This document shows, one piece after another, positions 26,358-33,921 of a stretch of DNA of 64,000 nt. The notes beneath the pieces are model-generated. The model worked only from the letters and a program-made list of their open reading frames with translations, was not told where the DNA came from and did not search any database. A program made the translations under genes and the position numbers. This DNA comes from Acinetobacter proteolyticus (GTDB lineage: Bacteria; Pseudomonadota; Gammaproteobacteria; Pseudomonadales; Moraxellaceae): the NCBI RefSeq assembly GCF_000367945.1, contig NZ_KB849179.1, positions 2,599,582 through 2,663,581 of the forward strand, read 5' to 3'. Each line of letters starts with the position of its first letter. The stretch's first letter is position 1.

Positions 26358-27656
26358 GTGAAAATTTTATCAACCAATACCTGTTATGTGCCGCATGATC
26401 TAAATCAAGTGATTCGCAGCAAAGATGAAGTCTCGGCTGAATTAGGCGGCATGACCGAAAGACAGATTCAAAAGATATGGAACAGTGTTGAAAATCTATA
26501 TAAAACGGGGAATTATCCACTTATTAGCTTATGCCTACGTCGTCAGGGGCAGATTCTTCTCAATCGAAGTATCGGTTATGCGCAAGGTAACTCTCCAGAT
26601 GGCTTAGCCACCGATGCCAAGATTGGGACACCAGATACCCCAGTTTGCCTGTTCTCTGCCTCTAAAATGGTCACAGCAATGTTGATCCACATGCTGGATG
26701 AACGAGGTGATTTAAATCTACTTGATCCGATTAGCTATTACATTCCTGAATATGGCGTGAATGGTAAACGTCGGGCGACCATTTTTCATTTGCTCTCCCA
26801 TCGTGGCGGTATTCCTCGTATCGACACAGAGGTGACGCCAGAGCTTTTATTTAATCAAGAAGAGATACTAAAACTGCTCTGTGCAGCCAAACCAGTTTCA
26901 CCTTCTGGAACTCATCTTGCTTACCATGCCGTGACCGCAGGTTATATTCTGGGCGAAATCGTGCAACGGGTGACTGGGCAAAGTGTACGCGAGTTTCTGG
27001 CCGAACATGTTGAAAAGCCAATGGGCTTGGATTATTTCAATTATGGATTAAAACCTGAATATCGTGCCGATGTTGCCTTGAACTATGCGACGGGGATTCA
27101 TCCAAGTTTAGGCACAGATCATTATCTCAATCATGTACTCGGTGGCGGTCTACAGCTTGCAGTCGATGTCACCAATGATACCCGTTTCATGGACACCATT
27201 TGCCCCGCTGGCAACATCTATACCAGTGCTGAACAAGCAGGACGTTTTTTTGAAATGCTGCTCAGTGGCGGAGAATATCAGGGCAAACAAATTATGAGTC
27301 CTCAAACGGTATTCCGCTCCACCCTGCCAACCTCTGGTGTTAGCTTAGATCGGACCTTACTGGCACCGATGCGTTATGCACTGGGCCCAATGCTCGGCAG
27401 TAATCCCGTAGGACTATTTGGCCCAATGACCGGACAGGCCTTTGGACATATCGGGTTTTCTAATATTCTGTGCTGGGCAGATCCAGAACGGGATATTAGT
27501 GTATCGCTCCTGACTACCGGAAAATCCGTGGTGGGAACTCACTTGCCTGCACTGGCAAAAACGTTGTACCAGATCTCTACAAATTGTCCGAAAATTGCGA
27601 AGAATCAACGCCGTTCCCTGTTTGCAACAGATCGTACTGAAGCTGATCTGGTTTAA
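26358..27656 (+). CDS. Class C beta-lactamase-like serine hydrolase (family VIII esterase type)
   Basis: From a GTG at 26358, preceded by GAGGG, the product has 432 residues. It has the S-x-x-K catalytic pair Ser100-Ala-Ser-Lys103 in F-S-A-S-K-M and a Tyr189-His-Ala motif in place of the Y-x-N of class C beta-lactamases. Late H-I-G-F-S-N may stand for the third motif. This is the pattern of EstB-like carboxylesterases and lactonases. No signal peptide is visible, so it is probably cytosolic and not a secreted beta-lactamase. The longer frame from 26229 adds unconserved residues. Its substrate is unknown. Confidence 0.82.
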   Translation: MKILSTNTCYVPHDLNQVIRSKDEVSAELGGMTERQIQKIWNSVENLYKTGNYPLISLCLRRQGQILLNRSIGYAQGNSPDGLATDAKIGTPDTPVCLFSASKMVTAMLIHMLDERGDLNLLDPISYYIPEYGVNGKRRATIFHLLSHRGGIPRIDTEVTPELLFNQEEILKLLCAAKPVSPSGTHLAYHAVTAGYILGEIVQRVTGQSVREFLAEHVEKPMGLDYFNYGLKPEYRADVALNYATGIHPSLGTDHYLNHVLGGGLQLAVDVTNDTRFMDTICPAGNIYTSAEQAGRFFEMLLSGGEYQGKQIMSPQTVFRSTLPTSGVSLDRTLLAPMRYALGPMLGSNPVGLFGPMTGQAFGHIGFSNILCWADPERDISVSLLTTGKSVVGTHLPALAKTLYQISTNCPKIAKNQRRSLFATDRTEADLV

Positions 27657-27682
27657 GGATTAGCCACTAGAATGCCGCGCAC

Positions 27683-27711
27683 AAAAAAGCCCAAGTCAAA
27701 CTTGGGCTTTT
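27683..27711 (+). terminator. Rho-independent terminator after the serine hydrolase gene
   Basis: AAGCCCAAG (27687-27695) pairs with CTTGGGCTT (27701-27709) with flanking A and T runs. Confidence 0.9.
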
Positions 27712-28100
27712 GCGCTTAGATTTATCATTGTTCTTTTTTTTGTTTTTTATTCTTTTTTCTTACACCATTCAAACCCTCTGAATGCTCATCACACATCCTT
27801 TTCTTTATTATTTTTAACACATATTCGCTTTCTCTATACCGACTATTCTGTCAGAATCAATTGTGGAGAGAAATAGCATTTCTCTTATCTCTGTGTAAGA
27901 AAAAACGTACAAGTCTGTATAACATTTAACTTAATAATAACAAAAAATTGTCAGACAAGAAGATTTCTATTTCTTCCTTTTATTTGAAGATATAAATAAA
28001 GTAAAACCAATGCAGATTTGTTAATGCGTGAATTTTCACCTATTCTCAAAAACCCTAAATAGCATATGGATTAAGTTGATTTTATAGTGAATTTTGACAT
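27712..28100. other. AT-rich intergenic stretch with no recognisable gene
   Basis: Part of the largest gap in the window (27657-28353). I find no open frame with a ribosome binding site, no tRNA and no strong hairpin in this part. It lies between the terminator of the hydrolase gene and the T-run of a minus-strand terminator. Confidence 0.6.
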
Positions 28101-28143
28101 GAAAATAAAAAAGCCCTGTAGTCTCTCCCAAAACTACAAGGCT
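28101..28143 (-). terminator. Minus-strand terminator downstream of recD
   Basis: On the minus strand AGCCTTGTAGT (28143-28133) pairs with ACTACAGGGCT (28122-28112) with one G-T pair, then runs into TTTTTT-A-TTTT. It lies 210 bp beyond the recD stop, so it ends either a long recD 3' UTR or a separate RNA. Confidence 0.85.
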
Positions 28144-28265
28144 TAGCGGCTGTAAGTTTCCTCTTTTATCACTTACTTCACTGTAAGTTCGCTGTCATAC
28201 GACGTTATTATTATATTTTTGCGATTTACCTAGCTTTCCGTGCTAGGCTCTTTGTGTGTACATAA
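28101..28265 (-). ncRNA. Possible small RNA between recD and its distal terminator
   Basis: The minus-strand sequence ahead of the terminator at 28101-28143 folds into two local hairpins: CCTAGC-ACGGAAA-GCTAGG (28247-28229) and ACTTAC-AGTGAA-GTAAGT (28188-28171). GGA occurs in the first hairpin's loop, at a linear AGAGGAAA and in the terminator loop. A TATAAT lies inside the stretch but no clear -35. It could be an independent sRNA, perhaps binding CsrA, or only the 3' UTR of recD. The 5' end is a guess. Confidence 0.3.
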
Positions 28266-28353
28266 TCTCAAAAACCTTGCGCTTGCTCTAGCGACAATAT
28301 CTCGAATCCTTGTAAGCTTTTACTTACAAAATGGTGAATTCTGAAGAATAAGT

Positions 28354-30165
28354 TCACAATCTGTTCAAATTGATCTTTTGCACTAAACCACTACGTCGAA
28401 CAGTACGTATGCTGAGTGCCTGCTTTAAAGCCTTTGAATCAGCCAAAATACTCACCACTTTTTTAGCACGCGTAACGGCGGTATAGATCAATTCCTGACT
28501 CAACAACTTCTCGGCATGCGCATCCAAAACAATCGCGGTATGGGTAAATTCCGAGCCTTGTGATTTATGAATGGTTAAAGCAAAGGCGGTTTGCATACTG
28601 CGTGGCAGTCGGTGCGCTGCAATCCATTTATTTAAGCTCGGGAAAAAGACTTCGAATTGCTGTGACTGGGTGCGATGTTTAAAACAGATCCCAATATCAC
28701 CATTAGAAATCCCAAGCTGATAGTCATTATAGGTCATCATTACAGGACGCCCGACATACCAGTCTCCAACTGCAATTTGTTTGAGTTGCTGATTGAGCCA
28801 ATGCCCGGCATAACGATTCAGTTGCTCAATTCCCAATGGCCCATGCCGAACTGCCGTTAAGATTCGATAATCATCAAAGGCTTGAATCACCTTCTGGATG
28901 TGCTCGGCAGGTTCATCTGCCTGTATATAATGTTTTAAAGCCTCGATATAGGCTTGAAATCCAGCCATTAACTGATGTTGGTAGGGTTCAATATCAACCT
29001 GCTGTTGCTCGGGTAGATATTCCAACTGGATCAGGTCAGGCATATCTTTATTTAAGGAAATCGTTTGCAAAGGTGCAGCCTGAACAATTTCCATCTCTAG
29101 TTTTGATAAGACTAAATCGGGATCGCTTAGATCTTGCTGTGCCTGAATAAATCGTGCGAATTGCCCAATCTTGGCCTCACCAGAGAAACGGCGGCTGGTC
29201 TGTAGCTGGACTCGATTTTCAGTCAATGCCTGTACTTGCTGTAAATCAGCCAAAACTGAACCGACATCAACCGAAGCCAATTGATTGGCATCACCCAGCA
29301 AAATAATTCGACATTGATCTGGGACTGCCTCGAATAACAGGGTTGCCAAATTCAAATCCAGCATTGAGGCTTCATCGACCACAATCACGTCATAAGGCAA
29401 AGGCTGTTTGGGATGAAAGCGTGGTATTTGTCGATTGCCCATGCCCAGTAAACGATGTAGCGTCTGCGTGGTTTGATTACGCAACTCATCTGTAATTAAA
29501 CCTGATTCCAATAATTTTGGATCATTGAATGAGTTCTGTAATGCTTCCTGCATGCGTTGCGCGGCTTTACCTGTCGGTGCCGCCATGGCAATACGAATAT
29601 CGGGAATGGTTTGGTTGAGGGCTGCAATAATACGTGCCAAGGTATAGGTTTTACCTGTCCCCGGTCCACCGGTAATAATGCTCAGGCCTTGTTGCAGCAC
29701 CATTTTTAGTGCAGCCTGCTGATGTTCATCACTGAGTAAATCCTGATAAGGTTCAGCATCAACAGCCTGAATCGTTTGTCGCTTTAATCGACAAATCTGC
29801 TGGGCGAGGCGTTGCTCTAGATGCCAATATCGGTATAATGCCAAGCCCTGCTGATCATAGACACACGGCGCGACTTGCGTCACTGCAATTTCACTAGAAA
29901 CTGCTAAATCGGCCAGTGCTTCAAGCTGTATTGGCTCAACCTCAATACAACTGTCGCCTTGTAAACTAGCTTCAACCAGTTGTTGTAGTACCTGTGCAGC
30001 GTTAACTGATTGAGTAGATTGAGAAAATGGTGCTTCTGAGAGATAGTCGCTCCACATATTTAACCATGTCATTTGTGCTGACTGATCATCAACTTGTTTG
30101 TCCACAGAGTTATCCTCAAACTTACCCACACGCTTGTCCACAAGGTTATAAACAGAGTTATTCAC
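28354..30165 (-). CDS. recD: RecBCD enzyme subunit RecD (exonuclease V alpha)
   Basis: RecD is the fast 5'-3' helicase of RecBCD. It has Walker A G-G-P-G-T-G-K-T near residue 166, V-V-D-E-A-S-M-L-D near 260, a R-R-F-S-G-E motif near 326 and the late T-I-H-K-S-Q-G-S-E-F near 550. The frame opens at a GTG (30165); residues 1-28 are a tetrapeptide-like tract (V-[DYG]-[NK]-x) encoded by a 12-bp repeat, and conserved sequence begins only around Met32 (codon at 30072). Neither start has a good ribosome binding site, so the tract may be untranslated. It is the last gene of recC-recB-recD. Confidence 0.93.
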   Translation of the reverse strand: MNNSVYNLVDKRVGKFEDNSVDKQVDDQSAQMTWLNMWSDYLSEAPFSQSTQSVNAAQVLQQLVEASLQGDSCIEVEPIQLEALADLAVSSEIAVTQVAPCVYDQQGLALYRYWHLEQRLAQQICRLKRQTIQAVDAEPYQDLLSDEHQQAALKMVLQQGLSIITGGPGTGKTYTLARIIAALNQTIPDIRIAMAAPTGKAAQRMQEALQNSFNDPKLLESGLITDELRNQTTQTLHRLLGMGNRQIPRFHPKQPLPYDVIVVDEASMLDLNLATLLFEAVPDQCRIILLGDANQLASVDVGSVLADLQQVQALTENRVQLQTSRRFSGEAKIGQFARFIQAQQDLSDPDLVLSKLEMEIVQAAPLQTISLNKDMPDLIQLEYLPEQQQVDIEPYQHQLMAGFQAYIEALKHYIQADEPAEHIQKVIQAFDDYRILTAVRHGPLGIEQLNRYAGHWLNQQLKQIAVGDWYVGRPVMMTYNDYQLGISNGDIGICFKHRTQSQQFEVFFPSLNKWIAAHRLPRSMQTAFALTIHKSQGSEFTHTAIVLDAHAEKLLSQELIYTAVTRAKKVVSILADSKALKQALSIRTVRRSGLVQKINLNRL

Positions 30166-30166
30166 A
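30098..30166 (+). repeat. Array of six DnaA-box-like 9-mers with exact 12-bp spacing
   Basis: On the plus strand, 9-mers begin at 30098, 30110, 30122, 30134, 30146 and 30158: TTGTCCACA, TTATCCTCA, TTACCCACA, TTGTCCACA, TTATAAACA and TTATTCACA. The last fits the DnaA-box consensus TTATNCACA; each of the others differs at one position. All point the same way with 3-bp spacers. Two further boxes, TTATCTACA (30201-30209) and TTATCCTCA (30224-30232), lie in and at the end of recB. The array covers the recD start region. Confidence 0.75.
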
Positions 30167-30204
30167 AGCTAAGCTTTTGTTTAATTTAAAATCACGCACT
30201 TTAT

Positions 30205-33200
30205 CTACACCATTTTTCCAGCTTTATCCTCAGAAAAATATCCAAGTATTGCATCCAAACGCAAGATAAACTCATCCTCAGGCTTCCAGTAGTAACAGCC
30301 TTGCTGCGCCTGCCCATTCATGCCGCGCAAATACAGATATGATGCGCCGCCTAAATGCTGCTGCATATCATAATCCTGCAATTTCACCGACAGATAACGA
30401 TGTAATGCCACCAGATATAACGCCGCTTGTAACCAATAACTCGACAGTGACATACTTTCTGCAATCTGGGGCTGCTGATAATCCAGTTGCTCCGCCCCCA
30501 GATAATTACTCTTATAATCGGCAATATGGTAACGCTGACCATCGAAGTAAACCAAATCGATGGAGCCATTGAGATATCGGGCAGATTTAGCCTCAAGTAA
30601 TTCAGGCATTTCAATACCATATTCCTCAAACAACTGCTGCACACGCTGCATCGCCAACACTCGATCCGATAAAGCCAGATAGAAAGGACATTCAGACAAG
30701 TATTGTCCTGCAGCTAATTGCTTTAACTGAAAGCCCTGATTGAGTGGCGTGTGTAATACTTCATTGAGCCAATCGGCAATCCACTGATACAGTTGCTGCT
30801 CGCTATTTTCTTGTTCAGGAAAATGCTGTTGATATTGTAATAGTAGCTCTGACCATAAACTTTGATAGGTATTTTTAAAACGACGGCGAATTTCTTCCAC
30901 CCACATGTGGGGTTGCTGAAACTCAATCTGCTCAAAAATCTCATGCAGGAAATTACCTGCCAAGGTCCCTTTCGGGAAATACTGTTTAATCCAAGCAATC
31001 GGCTGAGCTGTGGTTTTATTTTCCAATTCAGCAAGATTCAACTCATCTTCAGCTTGCTCAAAATCAATATCGATATTGGCCAAGCGATCAGCCCGAGTCG
31101 CTTTATGCTTTAAATGTTGTGCCAAATAGCTAAAACTGGTTTTTCCGCGTGCATAAAAACGTTGTGTCGGCAGTGTTTGGGCCAACAGTACGCGCTGTTG
31201 TTGAGTTTGTTGCATTTGTAAGGCTTGTGGTCGCGCTAAGATCAGCTCAGCATCGGCACTATAGGGATGTTGAAAGTGATCACCTTGATTCTTCCAAAAA
31301 GCCAAACCTGACAACTTATTTTTATCGCCTTTTTCCGGTTCAAATACGGCATAAACACGGTGACTGGCCCGTGTCAGTGCCACATACCACAACCGGTTTT
31401 GTTCCGCCAAAGCACGTTGCTGATGTTGATCCAGCTCAGTCTGCTGTAAAAAGTTTTTATCAGCGACTGCCACCACCCGTTGCGTCCGTATTTGACCCGT
31501 CTCAGGCAACTGGATTTCAGTGGTAGAAAAATTCAGTGTTTTCTGTACTTCAGCAAAGGCCTTATTCGCCCCCAGTAAAAATACGATTTTAAACTCCAAG
31601 CCTTTGGACTGATGAATGGTCATCAGTTGCACACCCGCTTCACTGGACAGCTTGTGTTCAAGCTCCCAATCGCGATCACTTGGCGAATTTAATTGTTTTA
31701 AATACCAGTGATACAGGTTTTGCATCCCTTGTACATGTTCACTGTGCTGACTCAAGAGATCAGTGAGGTGGCGTAGATTCACCACGGCACGTTCATTGTC
31801 TTTACTTTGTGTGGCCACCAATTGCTGCCAAAGACCAAACTGATTTAAGCAACGCTGCCATGCCGATAAAAAGCCCTGATTCAGCCACATTTCACGTATG
31901 TCATCAAACTGCTGAATATAATCACTCAAGCCTTCTGCACTTTGTTCTAAGGCCAATAGTCGAGCCAAATCAAAGCCAAATAAACGACTGAGCAAAGCCC
32001 GTTTGAGCTTGGCTTCATCATAAGGATGAAGCAACGCCGTGAGCAGGGCCCCCACATCCTGTGCAATGCTGGAATCAAACACACTGCGTTTCGATGGTCG
32101 GTTGACCCGAATCCCCATACGTTCCAATACATATTGCACTTCATCCAGTTGGCGATGGCTACGCGAAAGAATGGCAATATCATCTTCATCAATCGCAGTC
32201 GGGATATCACCCTCTAAGTACAATTGCTTTAAATAGGCTTGGTTGAGTAAGTGCTGAATCTGCCACGCCACTTGTGTGGCCTGTTCATTGCCTTCTTGTA
32301 GTTGTACCCAACGTAAAGGCTGCGGATTAAATTGGGCATTTTCAACCAAGGCGGGATGCGGACGTGAACCCGCTTGAATCGGGTCATAACTGACCTGCTC
32401 ACCAAAATCGATCTGACGCTGAAATAGCAGATCCACCACTTCCACCAGCTCTTTCACCGAACGGTGGTTATGCACCAACTTATACTCACGCCCCTGTTTG
32501 GCCATAATATCCTGATAAGCATTCAGGAAGGTCAGCATATCTCCACCACGGAAACCATAAATCGCCTGCTTACGGTCACCCACCATAATCATGCAGCCTT
32601 TTTGATAACGTTGCGGATGGCGCCAGATACTGGCCAACATATCATCTTGATCTTGGTTGGTATCCTGAAACTCATCCACCAGAATCAATGGATAGCGTGA
32701 CTGTACAAATACCGCAAAAGATTGTCCTTGCTCGCCTTTTAAAGCTTCAGACAAAGTCTTGATTTGCTGAGCAAAGGTGGTCTCCCCTTTTTGCTGCAAC
32801 ACTTGAGGCAAACGCTTTTTGACTTCAACACATAAATAGGCTTTTAAATAGACCTGTAACTGCTCAAATTCTTGCTGAGTCTGCTGTACAGCGTGAAACA
32901 GCTTTTGCAGTTGCAACACGCATGGATGTTGATAGAAGCTCTCGGCAATTTCCGCAGGACATTTCTTAAAAATTTTTTGTGCTTCGAGTTTGTCTAAAAA
33001 CTTAAATACCGCATCACGTGCATCGGCAAAATAGGCATCAAAGATCTGTATATTCTCAGGACTATTGAGTGCAGTTAATAAGGGCGGCAAGGATTCTGTA
33101 AACAGTTTATGAAAGGCATTGTTACGGAAAGAAGCACCATTGATATGTGCATAATAGGCGCCCTCTAACTGAAAGTATTCAGCCAAGCTGCTCAGGTCAA

Positions 33201-33918
33201 TCTGCTGTGCTTGCTGTTGCCACTGCTGCAACTGAGCCAACTCAATCTCAGGCATGGCAGGCAGTTTAAATTGTGCCGAGCTAAAATTCAGCGAGCTTTC
33301 CACCATCCCGACAAAATGATCGACACTTTTCAGCCCCCCCACACTATACAAGGCATTGATTACTTGCTGTGGTTGGGTCTGAATCCATTCCCGCAACACA
33401 TCATGAATTAATTGACGGGTATAGCTTTTGGCATCCTCTGTGATTTCTGCGCGTTCGATTTTGCCACTTTCAAAGGCAAACTCACGCAATAGCTTTTGGC
33501 TAAAACTATCCAGTGTTCCAACAAACAATTCATCCAATTGATCGATGACCAATTTTAACCGTTCACAGGCATAGGCAATTCGTGGCGCAAAGTTTTGTAA
33601 GACCTGTTGTTTTAAGGGATCAGACTCTTGTAATGCCTTGGCCTGAATATCTTGTTCCAATACATCACGGAAAGGCTCTAAAAAATCAAGGATTTCGACC
33701 AGACGCAAACGGATACGCGTTTTCAGTTCTGCAGCTGCAGCACGGGTAAAGGTGGTAGCAATGACCTGATTAGGCAGATATTTCTCTAAGAAAATTCGCA
33801 CCATCAAACTGGATAGCGTATAGGTTTTCCCTGTCCCTGCGGAGGCTTCGATTAAATGCAGCCCTTCAAATTGAATATCACCAATCGGCTGATAAGACAC
33901 GGGATATTTTGAGCTCAT
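30205..33918 (-). CDS. recB: RecBCD enzyme subunit RecB (exonuclease V beta)
   Basis: RecB is the 3'-5' helicase and the nuclease of RecBCD and loads RecA after Chi. Residues 23-32 carry Walker A E-A-S-A-G-T-G-K-T; L-I-L-V-D-E-F-Q-D-T-N-Q-D-Q is Walker B; M-V-G-D-R-K-Q-A-I-Y-G-F-R-G and L-M-T-I-H-Q-S-K-G-L-E-F follow. The C-terminal nuclease site is intact: G-S-I-D-L-V-Y, then H-I-A-D-Y-K-S-N near residue 1140. At 1237 residues it is full length. GGAG precedes the ATG, which lies 3 bp after the recC stop. Confidence 0.97.
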   Translation of the reverse strand: MSSKYPVSYQPIGDIQFEGLHLIEASAGTGKTYTLSSLMVRIFLEKYLPNQVIATTFTRAAAAELKTRIRLRLVEILDFLEPFRDVLEQDIQAKALQESDPLKQQVLQNFAPRIAYACERLKLVIDQLDELFVGTLDSFSQKLLREFAFESGKIERAEITEDAKSYTRQLIHDVLREWIQTQPQQVINALYSVGGLKSVDHFVGMVESSLNFSSAQFKLPAMPEIELAQLQQWQQQAQQIDLSSLAEYFQLEGAYYAHINGASFRNNAFHKLFTESLPPLLTALNSPENIQIFDAYFADARDAVFKFLDKLEAQKIFKKCPAEIAESFYQHPCVLQLQKLFHAVQQTQQEFEQLQVYLKAYLCVEVKKRLPQVLQQKGETTFAQQIKTLSEALKGEQGQSFAVFVQSRYPLILVDEFQDTNQDQDDMLASIWRHPQRYQKGCMIMVGDRKQAIYGFRGGDMLTFLNAYQDIMAKQGREYKLVHNHRSVKELVEVVDLLFQRQIDFGEQVSYDPIQAGSRPHPALVENAQFNPQPLRWVQLQEGNEQATQVAWQIQHLLNQAYLKQLYLEGDIPTAIDEDDIAILSRSHRQLDEVQYVLERMGIRVNRPSKRSVFDSSIAQDVGALLTALLHPYDEAKLKRALLSRLFGFDLARLLALEQSAEGLSDYIQQFDDIREMWLNQGFLSAWQRCLNQFGLWQQLVATQSKDNERAVVNLRHLTDLLSQHSEHVQGMQNLYHWYLKQLNSPSDRDWELEHKLSSEAGVQLMTIHQSKGLEFKIVFLLGANKAFAEVQKTLNFSTTEIQLPETGQIRTQRVVAVADKNFLQQTELDQHQQRALAEQNRLWYVALTRASHRVYAVFEPEKGDKNKLSGLAFWKNQGDHFQHPYSADAELILARPQALQMQQTQQQRVLLAQTLPTQRFYARGKTSFSYLAQHLKHKATRADRLANIDIDFEQAEDELNLAELENKTTAQPIAWIKQYFPKGTLAGNFLHEIFEQIEFQQPHMWVEEIRRRFKNTYQSLWSELLLQYQQHFPEQENSEQQLYQWIADWLNEVLHTPLNQGFQLKQLAAGQYLSECPFYLALSDRVLAMQRVQQLFEEYGIEMPELLEAKSARYLNGSIDLVYFDGQRYHIADYKSNYLGAEQLDYQQPQIAESMSLSSYWLQAALYLVALHRYLSVKLQDYDMQQHLGGASYLYLRGMNGQAQQGCYYWKPEDEFILRLDAILGYFSEDKAGKMV

Positions 33919-33921
33919 GTC

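Noticed and set aside
30098..30166. CRISPR array
   Set aside because: The 12-bp repeat unit with 3-bp spacers is far too short, and no cas gene is in the window.
30098..30232. Replication origin (oriC)
   Set aside because: DnaA-like boxes are present, but there is no dnaA, dnaN or gidA neighbour and no clear AT-rich unwinding repeat; most of the region is inside or between rec genes.
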